From: an uncultured Lachnospiraceae bacterium
Lineage (GTDB): Bacteria > Bacillota > Clostridia > Lachnospirales > Lachnospiraceae
Assembly: GCA_947382625.1 (NCBI GenBank)
Contig: CANDAG010000032.1
Location: 1 to 41,769 of the forward strand
Direction of reading: 5' to 3'
DNA: 41,769 nt
Shown here piece by piece: positions 7,894 to 17,019 of this stretch. A model generated the notes under the pieces. The model saw nothing but the letters and a program-made list of their open reading frames with translations. It had not been told where the DNA came from and made no database searches. Position 1 is the first letter of the stretch. The number at the start of each line of letters is the position of its first letter. The translations under genes and the position numbers were made by a program.

Positions 7894-8395
7894 TATTATA
7901 TTGATCGGTTTTATGGGTTGCGGAAAGACCAGCGTGGGAATCAGGCTGTCTTATCAGATGAAAAGGCCTATGATCGATACGGATAAATGGATCGAACAGA
8001 AACAAAAAATGTCAGTTTCCGGGATTTTTGAGGAGTTCGGGGAGGAAGCCTTCCGGAGGATGGAGACAGAGTGTCTGAGGAGGCTTATCTCGTCTGTGGA
8101 TCATCAGATCATTTCCGTGGGCGGCGGGTTGCCTGTGCGGGAGGAAAATCATAAACTGCTCAGGGAGCTTGGCAGGGTATTTTATTTAAAGGTAAAGCCG
8201 GAGACGGTTTATGACAGGCTGAAAAATGACACTACAAGACCTCTTCTGCAGGTGGATGATCCGAAGGAGAGGATCAGAAATCTGTTGGATCAGCGTGGAC
8301 CTGTTTATGAGGCCTGTGCGGATGTGGTGGTGGATGTGTCTGACAGATCTTTTGATGAGATCATTGGACAGATCATGATGAATTTGGATCAATAA
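7883..8395 (+). CDS. aroK: Shikimate kinase
   Basis: ATP-dependent phosphorylation of shikimate to shikimate 3-phosphate. The 170-residue size is standard. It has Walker A GFMGCGKTSVG (9-19), the shikimate-binding DTD (32-34), Arg in EEAFRRMET (about 58), the GGGLP loop (about 81-85), the lid RPLLQ and the R-NLLDQRGPVYEACA segment. Its ATG overlaps the end of aroE. The stop codon and the two codons before it (GAT CAA TAA) are also the left end of a type A repeat, so the repeat either inserted at, or now supplies, the C-terminus. Confidence 0.95.
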   Translation: MKDNIILIGFMGCGKTSVGIRLSYQMKRPMIDTDKWIEQKQKMSVSGIFEEFGEEAFRRMETECLRRLISSVDHQIISVGGGLPVREENHKLLRELGRVFYLKVKPETVYDRLKNDTTRPLLQVDDPKERIRNLLDQRGPVYEACADVVVDVSDRSFDEIIGQIMMNLDQ

Positions 8396-8424
8396 ACCGG
8401 CGCGCGGAACGTGACAGCGTTTGA
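8387..8424 (+). repeat. Type A palindromic element, copy 1 of a tandem pair
   Basis: Begins GATCAATAA, which contains the aroK stop codon, and ends GCGTTTGA. The inner part GCGCGGAACG keeps the GGA triloop but the arms are only partly complementary. It runs directly into the next copy. Confidence 0.7.
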
Positions 8425-8461
8425 GCAATAAGCCGATCTGCGAAGCGTATCGGCGTTTGCT
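8424..8461 (+). repeat. Type A palindromic element, copy 2 of a tandem pair
   Basis: AGCAATAA, arm GCCGAT, inner TGC-GAA-GCG, arm ATCGGC, GTTTG. The arms pair perfectly. It ends a few bases before GGAAAGGA, the aroQ ribosome site. Nearly identical to 18259-18298. Confidence 0.8.
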
Positions 8462-8476
8462 GGAAAGGACAGATAA

Positions 8477-8929
8477 ATGAAGATTTTAGTGATCAACGGA
8501 CCCAATATAAATTTTCTTGGGATAAGAGAAAAAGGTATTTACGGAACCCGGAGCTATGATGACCTTCTTGCCCTGATCGGGCAAAAGGGAGAGGAAAAGG
8601 GGATTTCCATAGAAGTGTTCCAGAGCAATCATGAGGGCGCTATTATTGACCGCATACAGGATGCCTACTTTGATGAAACAGAAGGGATCGTCATCAATCC
8701 GGGGGCTTATACACATTATAGCTATGCTATCCGGGATGCCCTTGCAAGCATTTCCCTCCCCAAGGTGGAAATACATATTTCCGATATCACAAAGCGGGAG
8801 GAATTCCGGAAAATATCGGTGACAGCGCCTGCCTGCAATAAGCAGATTTATGGTCATGGTCTCAACGGTTATCTTGAGGCAATTGACTTTATTTTGGATT
8901 TTTTGGCATTCTCACAAGAAAATGGTTGA
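8477..8929 (+). CDS. aroQ: Type II 3-dehydroquinate dehydratase
   Basis: Dodecameric type II enzyme that converts 3-dehydroquinate to 3-dehydroshikimate. The 150 residues match the family. Conserved segments are INGPNINFLGIREKGIYG (with the catalytic Tyr in GIYG), QSNHEGAIIDRI, VINPGAYTHYSYAIRDA, the catalytic-His-bearing VEIHISDI and the closing YGHGLNGYLEAI. A GGAAAGGA site is about 6 nt upstream. It follows aroK by 81 nt filled by two repeat copies and precedes efp. In Bacillus a Pro-Xaa peptidase gene lies between aroQ and efp, and that gene is absent here. Confidence 0.95.
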   Translation: MKILVINGPNINFLGIREKGIYGTRSYDDLLALIGQKGEEKGISIEVFQSNHEGAIIDRIQDAYFDETEGIVINPGAYTHYSYAIRDALASISLPKVEIHISDITKREEFRKISVTAPACNKQIYGHGLNGYLEAIDFILDFLAFSQENG

Positions 8930-8954
8930 AAAATATTAGTTTTTATATTAAACT
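8926..8954 (+). promoter_or_regulatory. Candidate promoter of efp
   Basis: TTGAAA (8926-8931), 17 bp, TAAACT (8949-8954), overlapping the aroQ stop. An alternative -10 (TATATT, 8944-8949) is too close. It would give efp its own transcript, as expected for a strongly expressed factor. Confidence 0.45.
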
Positions 8955-8994
8955 GAGAGAGAATTATATGGTGAAAATTTAGGAGGAGTATTTT

Positions 8995-9552
8995 ATGATT
9001 TCTGCAGGCGATTTCAGAAATGGTATTACAATTGAGTTAGATAATAATGTTTACCAGATTATTGAGTTTCAGCATGTGAAGCCCGGAAAAGGTGCAGCAT
9101 TTGTGAGAACCAAGCTGAAGAATATCAAGAGCGGCGGCGTTGTGGAGAAAACTTTCAGACCTACTGAAAAGTGTCCCCAGGCACGTATTGACAGAAAGGA
9201 TATGCAGTATCTGTATTCAGATGGAGAGCTGTATAACTTTATGGACGTTGAAACCTATGACCAGATCGCATTAAATGAGGAAACTGTGGGTGATGCCCTG
9301 AAGTTTGTCAAAGAAAATGAGATGGTTAAGATATGCTCTCACAATGGCAGTGTATTTTCCGTTGAACCGCCTCTGTTTGTTGAATTGGAGATCATTGACA
9401 CAGAGCCCGGCTTTAAGGGAGATACGGCAACAGGTGCATCAAAGCCGGCTACAGTGGAGACTGGCGCTACAGTAAATGTACCTCTGTTTGTGGAAATGCA
9501 TGATGTGATCAAGATTGATACCAGGACCGGCGATTACCTTTCCAGGGTATAG
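8995..9552 (+). CDS. efp: Translation elongation factor P
   Basis: Binds the ribosome between the P and E sites and relieves stalling at consecutive prolines. The 185 residues form the usual three OB-like domains: KOW-like (1-65), central (about 66-128) and C-terminal (129-185, ending [16 protein letters not shown]). The modification loop is [13 protein letters not shown] with Lys32 at the tip, the residue modified in Bacillus. Lachnospiraceae modification enzymes are not in this window. AGGAGGAG lies about 7 nt before the ATG. A strong terminator closes the unit. Confidence 0.97.
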   Translation: MISAGDFRNGITIELDNNVYQIIEFQHVKPGKGAAFVRTKLKNIKSGGVVEKTFRPTEKCPQARIDRKDMQYLYSDGELYNFMDVETYDQIALNEETVGDALKFVKENEMVKICSHNGSVFSVEPPLFVELEIIDTEPGFKGDTATGASKPATVETGATVNVPLFVEMHDVIKIDTRTGDYLSRV

Positions 9553-9584
9553 ATCAGGAGACGTCCCGTCAATTCAAAAAGCCT

Positions 9585-9619
9585 AAAGACAATGAGATTT
9601 GTATCATTGTCTTTTTTTT
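9585..9619 (+). terminator. Terminator of efp
   Basis: Perfect 11-bp stem AAAGACAATGA / TCATTGTCTTT (9585-9595 with 9604-9614), 8-nt loop, eight T. Confidence 0.92.
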
Positions 9620-9685
9620 GAATACCCTTAATTTACATGGAACCCTGAAATTTGTTGACGAAAGAACGAGGTATATATCATTTCT

Positions 9686-10663
9686 ATGGATTTCACATCT
9701 TTTACGCAAGTAATTCTAAAAAGTCTGCAGGAGGAATTAGGCGATAGCTATATGGTCCTGTCCGGGATCGTAAACAAAAATAATGGAGTCAGGCGGACCG
9801 GCATTACCATCAAAAAGGAAGGACAAAATATTTTTCCAACGATTTATATTGATGGATTATACAGAGAGGATATAACGGAAGAGGAAATTGAACAGCTTGT
9901 AGACAGGCTTCTGGAGAATTTTGAGTCGGCGGAGCTTGAGAGTGATGTGGATCTCTCCGGATTTACCGAATTTGAAAGAGCCAGGGAAGGGTTGGCATTT
10001 AAGCTTATTTCAGCAGAGAAGAACAAAAAGCTGTTGGCCACCATTCCTCACAAAATATTCCATAATCTTGCCATTGTATATTATTATACCATGATGGAGG
10101 CACCTTTTTACGGAAAGGCCATTGTGCTTGTGAATAACCAGCATATGAAGCAGTGGGGCACAACTCCCCGGCAGATCATGGAAGCGGCAGTCTGTAATAC
10201 GCCGGAACTGTTTCCCTGGATCTTAGACAGCATGGATGAGGTCATGCGGGGGATACTTGCGGAGGATCTTTCGGAGGACGGCTCTGACCGGAGCATGTTT
10301 TTGGCGGAGGAGGAAGAGGGCGACTGGGCAGATGCGCTGATCGAACAGATGGCTTCTGATTTTGCGTCCGGCAAGGTGCCTATGTATGTGCTGACAAATA
10401 CGCAAAGACTGAACGGAGCGGCATGCATGCTTTATCCTGATGTACTTAAGCGATTTGGAGAAAAGCTGGGAAGAGATTTTTATATTTTACCAAGTTCTGT
10501 TCATGAGCTTATACTTGTTCCGGATGATGAAAGCGTCAGCAAGGAGGCTCTCTGGCAAATTGTGACAGATATCAACCGGACCCAGGTGGCCAGAGAGGAG
10601 ATTCTGGCTGACTCTGTCTACTATTACAGCAGAGCAGAAGACAGGATATTATGGCTTTTATAA
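9686..10663 (+). CDS. DUF5688 family protein
   Basis: A 325-residue soluble protein without signal peptide or membrane segments. I recognise it as DUF5688, a family largely restricted to Lachnospiraceae and relatives, with no known function. Visible traits are an acidic middle (about 195-220, AEEEEGDWADALIEQ), the phrase FHNLAIVYYYTM and a C-terminal FYILPSSVHELILVPDDE block typical of these proteins. The sequence hints at an alpha/beta regulatory or housekeeping protein but nothing catalytic can be named. The ribosome site is weak (GAGG 14 nt upstream). It is a single gene between the efp terminator and the tRNA promoter. Confidence 0.75.
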   Translation: MDFTSFTQVILKSLQEELGDSYMVLSGIVNKNNGVRRTGITIKKEGQNIFPTIYIDGLYREDITEEEIEQLVDRLLENFESAELESDVDLSGFTEFERAREGLAFKLISAEKNKKLLATIPHKIFHNLAIVYYYTMMEAPFYGKAIVLVNNQHMKQWGTTPRQIMEAAVCNTPELFPWILDSMDEVMRGILAEDLSEDGSDRSMFLAEEEEGDWADALIEQMASDFASGKVPMYVLTNTQRLNGAACMLYPDVLKRFGEKLGRDFYILPSSVHELILVPDDESVSKEALWQIVTDINRTQVAREEILADSVYYYSRAEDRILWLL

Positions 10664-10714
10664 ATATTTTTGAAAAAACTCACTATTTTTAAAAAATTTT
10701 TATAGATGATAGAC

Positions 10715-10743
10715 TAGACAATCTGAAAAGCTTATGATATGAT
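10715..10743 (+). promoter_or_regulatory. Promoter of the tRNA-Arg gene
   Basis: TAGACA (10715-10720), 17 bp, TATGAT (10738-10743), with an extended -10 TGA just upstream. The expected start near 10750 gives a 35-nt leader before the tRNA. Confidence 0.6.
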
Positions 10744-10876
10744 ATTCAAGGTGATGTAACAAATTTGTAATATTTAATCCATATGCACCCGTAGTCTAAC
10801 GGATAGAACGAAGGCCTCCGACGCCTTTAATGCAGGTTCGATTCCTGTCGGGTGCATTTACATCACCTTGGATATC
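10741..10876 (+). repeat. 19-nt inverted repeat flanking tRNA-Arg
   Basis: The arm at 10741-10759 (GATATTCAAGGTGATGTAA) and the arm at 10858-10876 are reverse complements except for one base. The right arm starts 1 nt after the tRNA discriminator base. In the predicted transcript at least GGTGATGTAA / TTACATCACC can pair, closing a stem around the whole tRNA. Confidence 0.8.
10785..10856 (+). tRNA. tRNA-Arg, anticodon CCG
   Basis: Acceptor arms GCACCCG / CGGGTGC, D arm around GTCT-AACGGAT-AGA, anticodon stem AAGGC / GCCTT enclosing the 7-nt loop CTCCGAC (anticodon CCG), T arm CAGG-TTCGATT-CCTG, discriminator A. CCA is not encoded. The CCG anticodon reads CGG, an Arg codon that occurs in these genes. 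Confidence 0.95.
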
Positions 10877-10896
10877 CCTTCGGGGCAAATATTAAG

Positions 10897-10926
10897 AGTA
10901 GGGAATGACCTTCCCTACTAATTTTA
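10897..10926 (+). terminator. Terminator after tRNA-Arg
   Basis: Perfect 9-bp stem AGTAGGGAA / TTCCCTACT (10897-10905 with 10911-10919), 5-nt loop, then a short AATTTTA tail. It lies just before the next ribosome site, so some read-through into the SH3 gene is possible. Confidence 0.6.
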
Positions 10927-10950
10927 TCAAAATTTTAGGAAAGGATGATT

Positions 10951-12285
10951 ATGAAATATTCAGAACAGAGCAATAAGCATGGGATGAAAGCAAGATTCAT
11001 GGCCATAGAGGAATGGATCATGGATCATAATAAGGTTGTAATGCCTCTTGTTCTTATAGTCTGCGTATTGATTACCGTATTGGTGGCAGTAAATGCCAAT
11101 CATAGAAAGATACAGGAGAAGGAGGCCGAGGAGGCTGCGGTACCGGTTCCGGCCGAGGCGGCAGAACCTTTGGAGCAGGAGGAAGAGACTCCTGTGTATG
11201 AGCTGGAAGAAAATACCCACCCGGAGATCAATAATGTAATAAGAACCTATTATGACGCTCAGGCAGAGGGGGATATAGAGACAATTTCGTCGTTGAATGC
11301 TTATCTGGATGACATTGATACCATACGTGTCCAGGAGCTGAGCAAATATATTGATTCCTATCCGGTGCTGAATGTTTATACAAAGCCCGGCATAGAAGAA
11401 AACAGCTATGTGGCATATGTTTATTCCGAAACATTGTTTTCAGATGTTGAAAAGGCGCTTCCGGGAATGCAGACCTATTACATCGGACAGGATGAAGGCG
11501 GCGATTACTTTATCAATGACGGTACCTACAATGTTGAGGTATGGGACTACATTAAGGCAGTGACGCTGCAGGACGATGTGGTGGATCTGAACAATAAGGT
11601 AGTGGTGCAATATAATGAAATGCTTGCTGAGGATGAAGAACTCAACGAATATATTGCTTATCTGAAAGAAAAAATCAATGAAGATGTAGGAGAGATCCTG
11701 GCGCAGGTTGAAAGGCCTGAGGAGGAGACTGTCCCGGAGGCGGATACTGCTGAAGCGACAGAGACTTCTGAAGAGGAGGCCGGTGAGTCAAACGTGACAG
11801 TACTGAAAATGGTACGTGCTACGGATGTGGTCAACATCAGAAGCTCTGACAGTGAAGAGGCTGATAAGCTGGATAAGGCTCAGATCGGACAGGAGTTTAC
11901 CCTTCTTGAAGAAAAGGGAAACGGCTGGAGCAAAGTCAGATATAATGACAGGGACGCTTATATCAAGAGCGATTATCTTGAGGTGGTTTCCCAGGAAACA
12001 GCAGATGCGGGTACGCAGACATCCGCTGATCAGGCATCAGACGATGGGCAGGAGGAAACGCCCACAGAGGCAGCATCGGATACTTCTTCATCATCCGGCA
12101 GCACCGGAACGGTGAAGGTGATTGAAAGTGTCAGAGTCCGCAAGAGTGCCAGCACGGATGCAGAATCTTTGGGGACTGTCTATGAAGGAGAGGAGCTTGA
12201 GCTTTTAATGAAGCAGGCAGACGGGTGGACCAAAGTGAAATATAAGGGACAGACCGCTTATGTGAAATCTGATTATGTAGAATAA
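10951..12285 (+). CDS. Membrane-anchored protein with two bacterial SH3 domains
   Basis: A 444-residue protein with a short cytoplasmic N-terminus, one membrane segment (about 29-49, VVMPLVLIVCVLITVLVAV) and an extracellular part. After an acidic linker comes a folded region (about 85-240) I do not recognise. Then come two SH3b domains, about 288-342 (VNIRSSDSEEADKL ... AYIKSDYLE) and about 393-444 (VRVRKSASTDAESL ... AYVKSDYVE), separated by a Ser/Thr/Glu-rich linker. SH3b domains usually bind peptidoglycan or its cross-bridges, so a cell-wall role is inferred. I chose the ATG at 10951 because AGGAAAGG lies 6 nt upstream. No catalytic domain is present. Confidence 0.8.
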   Translation: MKYSEQSNKHGMKARFMAIEEWIMDHNKVVMPLVLIVCVLITVLVAVNANHRKIQEKEAEEAAVPVPAEAAEPLEQEEETPVYELEENTHPEINNVIRTYYDAQAEGDIETISSLNAYLDDIDTIRVQELSKYIDSYPVLNVYTKPGIEENSYVAYVYSETLFSDVEKALPGMQTYYIGQDEGGDYFINDGTYNVEVWDYIKAVTLQDDVVDLNNKVVVQYNEMLAEDEELNEYIAYLKEKINEDVGEILAQVERPEEETVPEADTAEATETSEEEAGESNVTVLKMVRATDVVNIRSSDSEEADKLDKAQIGQEFTLLEEKGNGWSKVRYNDRDAYIKSDYLEVVSQETADAGTQTSADQASDDGQEETPTEAASDTSSSSGSTGTVKVIESVRVRKSASTDAESLGTVYEGEELELLMKQADGWTKVKYKGQTAYVKSDYVE

Positions 12286-12303
12286 GGAATGAATGCATTT
12301 TAT

Positions 12304-12340
12304 TAACACGGGCAGTACGCTTTGCGACCTGCCCGTTGTT
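12304..12340. repeat. Type B palindrome, possible terminator of the SH3 gene
   Basis: ACGGGCAG / CTGCCCGT (12308-12315 with 12329-12336) enclose CGC-TTT-GCG. The right end CCGTTGTT equals the other type B copies, and read in reverse the triloop is AAA. It begins 19 nt after the stop codon and has a weak T-rich tail. Confidence 0.65.
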
Positions 12341-12354
12341 GTATAAGGATATTT

Positions 12355-12389
12355 TGCTGAGAATGACAGCGAATAGACAGCGTTTGATG
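12355..12389 (+). repeat. Partial type A element upstream of the oxidoreductase gene
   Basis: Only the right end (GACAGCGTTTGATG) is well kept. The left side (GCTGAGAATGACAGC) is altered. It sits about 28 nt before the next start codon, the same place as other type A copies. Confidence 0.4.
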
Positions 12390-12416
12390 GATCAAAGAAG
12401 GAAAGAAGGGGTATGA

Positions 12417-13412
12417 ATGATAAGAAAATTTAATGTGGGTATCATGGGGACCGGAAATATAGCAGGTGTTATGGCGAACACCATCAATAAAATGAAGAAT
12501 GTAAAGCTCTATGCTGTGGCCTCCAGGGAAAAGGTAAAGGCAGATGTATTTGCAGGAAAATATGGGTGCAAAAAGGCCTATGGCTCCTATGAAGAGCTGG
12601 CCATGGACAAAAAAGTAGATTTAATTTATATCGCATCACCTCACTCGGAGCATTTTTCCAATGCAAAGCTGTGTATGGAGCATGGAAAGCCCGCCCTGTG
12701 TGAAAAAGCGTTTACTGCCAATGCTGCTCAGGCGGAAGGATTGCTCAGGATGTCGGAAGAAAAGGGCGTATTTCTGGGGGAAGCGATCTGGACACGCTAT
12801 ATGCCTATGCTTTCCACCATACGCGAGGTGGTAGAGAGCAAGGTGATCGGAGAGCCCAGGACGCTTACGGCAAATCTGGGCTATGTGATCGATAGTGTGC
12901 CAAGGCTTCAGGATCCGGCTCTGGCAGGAGGTGCATTGCTGGATGTGGGAGTGTATCCCCTTAATTTTGCACTTATGATCTTTGGCAGAGATATTGAGAA
13001 GATCAGCTCTGATTGTACCTATACAAAGAGCGGAGTGGACGAGCAGAACAGCATAACTCTTCAATATAAGGATGGAAGAGTGGCTCATCTTAACAGCTCA
13101 ATGGTCTCTTTAAGTGACAGAAAGGGGATCATTTACGGCACCAGGGGATTTATGGTCATAGAAAATATCAATAATTATGAGAGCCTTGCAGTTTACGATG
13201 CCTCTCGTAAAAAGGTGGCTTCTTATAAGGCTCCGAAGCAGATATCGGGATATGAATATGAGATTGAGGCCTGTATGCAGGCAATCCGTGAGGGAAGGAT
13301 CGAGTGTGAACAGATGCCTCACAGCGAAATACTATATGTGATGCAGCTTATGGATGGCCTTCGCAGAGAGTGGAATATTAAATTTCCCTTTGAAGAAGAA
13401 AGTCAGGAATAA
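12417..13412 (+). CDS. Gfo/Idh/MocA family oxidoreductase
   Basis: NAD(P)-dependent dehydrogenase of 331 residues. The N-terminal Rossmann fold carries GIMGTGNIAGVMA (about 8-20) and the family signature CEKAFTAN (about 94-101, EKP-type catalytic Lys). The C-terminal half is the alpha/beta substrate domain, with GGALLDVGVYPLNFA (about 177-191), a pattern usual in dihydrodiol-dehydrogenase or MviM-like members. The substrate, probably a sugar or cyclitol derivative, cannot be told. An AAGGGG site precedes the ATG. It has its own terminator, and no sugar transport or kinase gene is nearby to hint at a pathway. Confidence 0.88.
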   Translation: MIRKFNVGIMGTGNIAGVMANTINKMKNVKLYAVASREKVKADVFAGKYGCKKAYGSYEELAMDKKVDLIYIASPHSEHFSNAKLCMEHGKPALCEKAFTANAAQAEGLLRMSEEKGVFLGEAIWTRYMPMLSTIREVVESKVIGEPRTLTANLGYVIDSVPRLQDPALAGGALLDVGVYPLNFALMIFGRDIEKISSDCTYTKSGVDEQNSITLQYKDGRVAHLNSSMVSLSDRKGIIYGTRGFMVIENINNYESLAVYDASRKKVASYKAPKQISGYEYEIEACMQAIREGRIECEQMPHSEILYVMQLMDGLRREWNIKFPFEEESQE

Positions 13413-13435
13413 ATCTCTCTGATCAGGGCAAAATA

Positions 13436-13475
13436 AGACGGAATGGACAAAAGGAGGTCCGGACCGTCTTTTTTC
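13436..13475 (+). terminator. Terminator of the oxidoreductase gene
   Basis: Stem AAGACGG / CCGTCTT (13436-13442 with 13465-13471) with a structured loop containing GGTCCGGACC, then a run of T. Confidence 0.8.
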
Positions 13476-13541
13476 TTTACAGGAAAATCCAATGTGATTT
13501 TCATTGAGAAAAAAGCGCTCCACGCAGGAGGGATAGGCAAA

Positions 13542-13973
13542 ATGAAAAGTGATGATGCAAAGGTATTACGGGAGGTACAGAGAAATACAAAGATGGCCAT
13601 GAAAGCCATAGATACGATCAACGACAGAGTTTATGATGATGATCTGTCCATGCACATAACCAGAGAATCCATGAAATATGCGGATATATATAATAAAGCA
13701 ACCGAAAGGCTTCTTGGAGGCCGGGCCGCCTCCTACAGGGAGAATGGCTTTCAGGATATGATGCTGAAGGGGGGAGTGCGTGCCAACACTATGCTCAATA
13801 CCAGTACCAGCCATATAGCGGAGCTTTTGATCCAGGGATCGAACAGAGGGCTCACCAGTATGTGGAAGGCTATCAATCACAATGAAAATGCCGGAAATGT
13901 TTCTATGGAGGTAGCCAAGGAGCTGATGGATTTTGAGGAAAAGAATATTGAAAAGTTGAAGCAATATCTCTGA
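13542..13973 (+). CDS. Conserved small helical protein of unknown function
   Basis: A 143-residue protein I do not recognise. It is soluble, has no Cys and no signal peptide, and is predicted almost wholly helical, with several Met/Asn-rich stretches such as GGVRANTMLNTSTSHIAELLIQ. The ATG at 13542 is chosen because GCAGGAGGG lies about 11 nt upstream. A longer frame from 13443 would start inside the preceding terminator. The layout (N-terminal helix pair, then a His/Glu-containing helix, then EKNIEKLKQYL at the end) is reminiscent of ferritin-like helical bundles, but no metal motif is complete, so that is only an impression. Confidence 0.7.
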   Translation: MKSDDAKVLREVQRNTKMAMKAIDTINDRVYDDDLSMHITRESMKYADIYNKATERLLGGRAASYRENGFQDMMLKGGVRANTMLNTSTSHIAELLIQGSNRGLTSMWKAINHNENAGNVSMEVAKELMDFEEKNIEKLKQYL

Positions 13974-14075
13974 AGGATATTCGGTTAAGGAGTTAAATCA
14001 CTATTTACTAAAAAATATATACAATTTATCTAAAATATTTCAAGAAATTTTTTCAATTTAGTGGATTAAAGCATC

Positions 14076-14104
14076 TTGAGATTTTTTTGAGTACGTTATA
14101 TAAT
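14076..14104 (+). promoter_or_regulatory. Sigma-A promoter of gdhA
   Basis: TTGAGA (14076-14081), 17 bp, TATAAT (14099-14104), preceded by a very AT-rich stretch from about 13995 that could act as an UP element. The leader is about 75 nt and contains no structure I recognise. Confidence 0.75.
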
Positions 14105-14174
14105 AGCAACAGCAAGAGGGTGTTTTTGGTAATTATTGTATACAAGAATACCGTACTACAATTATACTAAATAA

Positions 14175-15524
<1,350 letters not shown>

Positions 15525-15533
15525 TCAGGATTT

Positions 15534-15568
15534 AAGATCCCGGAAACGTGATGTTTCCGGGATCTTTT
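15534..15568 (+). terminator. Terminator of gdhA
   Basis: Perfect 14-bp stem AAGATCCCGGAAAC / GTTTCCGGGATCTT (15534-15547 with 15553-15566), 5-nt loop, followed by TT. Confidence 0.9.
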
Positions 15569-15569
15569 G

Positions 15570-15612
15570 GTTAACAACGGATAACTCGCAGAGTGTGTTA
15601 TCCGTTGTTAAC
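15570..15612. repeat. Type B palindrome with perfect 16-bp arms
   Basis: GTTAACAACGGATAAC (15570-15585) and its exact reverse complement (15597-15612) enclose TCGCAGAGTGT, which holds CGC-AGA-GTG. Ends are AACAACGG on both sides. It abuts the gdhA terminator and the next type B copy. Confidence 0.85.
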
Positions 15613-15645
15613 ATAAGGATGGCTGGCAAAGCCTGACATCCGTTG
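15613..15645. repeat. Type B element beside the chemoreceptor stop codon
   Basis: Reads ATAAGGATGGCTGGC-AAA-GCC..CATCCGTTG. Outside 3 of about 35 positions it is the same as the copy at 34292-34328 in reverse. GGATG / CATCC and GGC / GCC pair. It sits directly after the minus-strand chemoreceptor stop codon, with CATAAGG at one end and CCGTTG at the other. Confidence 0.8.
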
Positions 15646-15646
15646 C

Positions 15647-16996
15647 TTATCCATTGGTAAGCTGCAGGATACGTTCCATGTCGGAGATCAGTTCCCTGGA
15701 ATAATTCTCAGCCTCCCGGTAAATATGCTCCGCTTCTGTATAATCTCCGGTCCGGATCGCCTGGATGACAGCGGCACCGTATTTGTGGAACTTCTGATGC
15801 TTAGGTCCTAAGCCCTTCCACAGAGGAAGAACGCCCGGGATTTCCGGCGTCATAGCGTAATAAAAATGTCCGAATCCGCATTTGGAGGAATCCAGCTGGA
15901 GAGGACTGACAGTCTGGGAGTCAACCATTTTTTTCAGATTTCCAAGCCAGGTATGGTGGGAGGAAATCGCTCCCTTCATATACTGGGCAAATTCCTTATT
16001 TTCCAGATGGAAAAAGGCATCCTTCGTCATCTCGCCCATTTGCTTCACCGTTTCGTCTAATGTCTTTTCGATGCCTACCACCGGCTTCGTTGATCTGTGC
16101 AGATCTTCTCCCACTCTGCGCATGAATTCTGTGCTGTCCTTGAGCTGCTTTTCCATTTCTTTCATAGAGTTGCTGATCTGCTCACTGACAGAGGCGATGG
16201 AGCTTACAGAGTCGTTTACCCTGGAAACATATTGCTGGCTTTCGTTATTCAGTTCCCAGACGTTTTTGATCTTGTCAGTCATAGTACCCAGGGCTTCAAT
16301 GGTACTGGTGGAGCTCTGGACACTTTGGGCAGATGCATTCTTCATTTTTTCCACAAACACGCCCATATCCTTTGTGAGGTTCTGGGTCTGTCCGGCCAAA
16401 GCGCGTATCTCAGCAGCCACTACCGCAAAACCCTTTCCGGCCTCTCCGGCTCTGGCCGCTTCCACGGAGGCATTCAATGCCAGAAGATTGGTCTGCATGG
16501 AGATAGAGTTAATTCCTGATATAACTTCGCTGATATGGTTGATCGTATTGAACAGATCGTCCATATCCTTCTGCATTTGGAGAGAAACAGCAATGGTCTG
16601 TTCAGAGAGATCCCGGATGGTGGTGAGTTCATTCTGACCGGCCTCGATCTTACGATAAACCTCGTTGGTCTGCTCGGAAACTCTGACAATGGTATCGGTA
16701 AGCTCCTCATGCTGATTGTTGGAGCCGCCCCCGGAGCTTCCGAAGATGGTTTCTGTCGCATCCGCCACCTTGCGGGAGATGTCCAGTACTTTTTCTGTCT
16801 GATGCTGCATGGTCAGGTCCAGAGAGCTGATCTGCATGACAGCGTTGATGTTTTTTTCTAAGACCTGCGCAAATCTTTGCCGTCCGTTGAACAGCCGCCG
16901 GTAAATGTGGTCAAGCTCCGGGACTGTGGAATAGTCTGCAGCTTTTAACTCAGAAACCGAACGCATGAGAACCGATTTTTTCTTGTTGATTGGCAT
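15647..16996 (-). CDS. Soluble methyl-accepting chemotaxis protein with CZB zinc domain
   Basis: Cytoplasmic chemoreceptor of 449 residues that lacks membrane segments and a periplasmic sensor. Residues about 60-310 are the coiled-coil signalling domain, with the hairpin tip [20 protein letters not shown] (about 170-189) that contacts CheA/CheW. The C-terminal about 110 residues look like a CZB (chemoreceptor zinc-binding) domain: His347/His348 before W350, Cys373 in KCGFGHFYY, and His400 with His404. CZB domains in other bacteria sense zinc or oxidants such as hypochlorous acid, so a similar role is inferred. No che genes are near. AGAGG is about 9 nt before the start. Confidence 0.9.
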   Translation of the reverse strand: MPINKKKSVLMRSVSELKAADYSTVPELDHIYRRLFNGRQRFAQVLEKNINAVMQISSLDLTMQHQTEKVLDISRKVADATETIFGSSGGGSNNQHEELTDTIVRVSEQTNEVYRKIEAGQNELTTIRDLSEQTIAVSLQMQKDMDDLFNTINHISEVISGINSISMQTNLLALNASVEAARAGEAGKGFAVVAAEIRALAGQTQNLTKDMGVFVEKMKNASAQSVQSSTSTIEALGTMTDKIKNVWELNNESQQYVSRVNDSVSSIASVSEQISNSMKEMEKQLKDSTEFMRRVGEDLHRSTKPVVGIEKTLDETVKQMGEMTKDAFFHLENKEFAQYMKGAISSHHTWLGNLKKMVDSQTVSPLQLDSSKCGFGHFYYAMTPEIPGVLPLWKGLGPKHQKFHKYGAAVIQAIRTGDYTEAEHIYREAENYSRELISDMERILQLTNG

Positions 16997-17019
16997 TCAA
17001 ATATCCTCTTATCTTTCTT

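Noticed and set aside
10785-10876. tRNA as integration site of a mobile element
   Set aside because: The flanking repeats are inverted, not direct, and no integrase is near.
15882-16637. 251-codon open frame antisense to the chemoreceptor gene
   Set aside because: Composition follows the coiled-coil gene on the other strand; no known domain and no good start.
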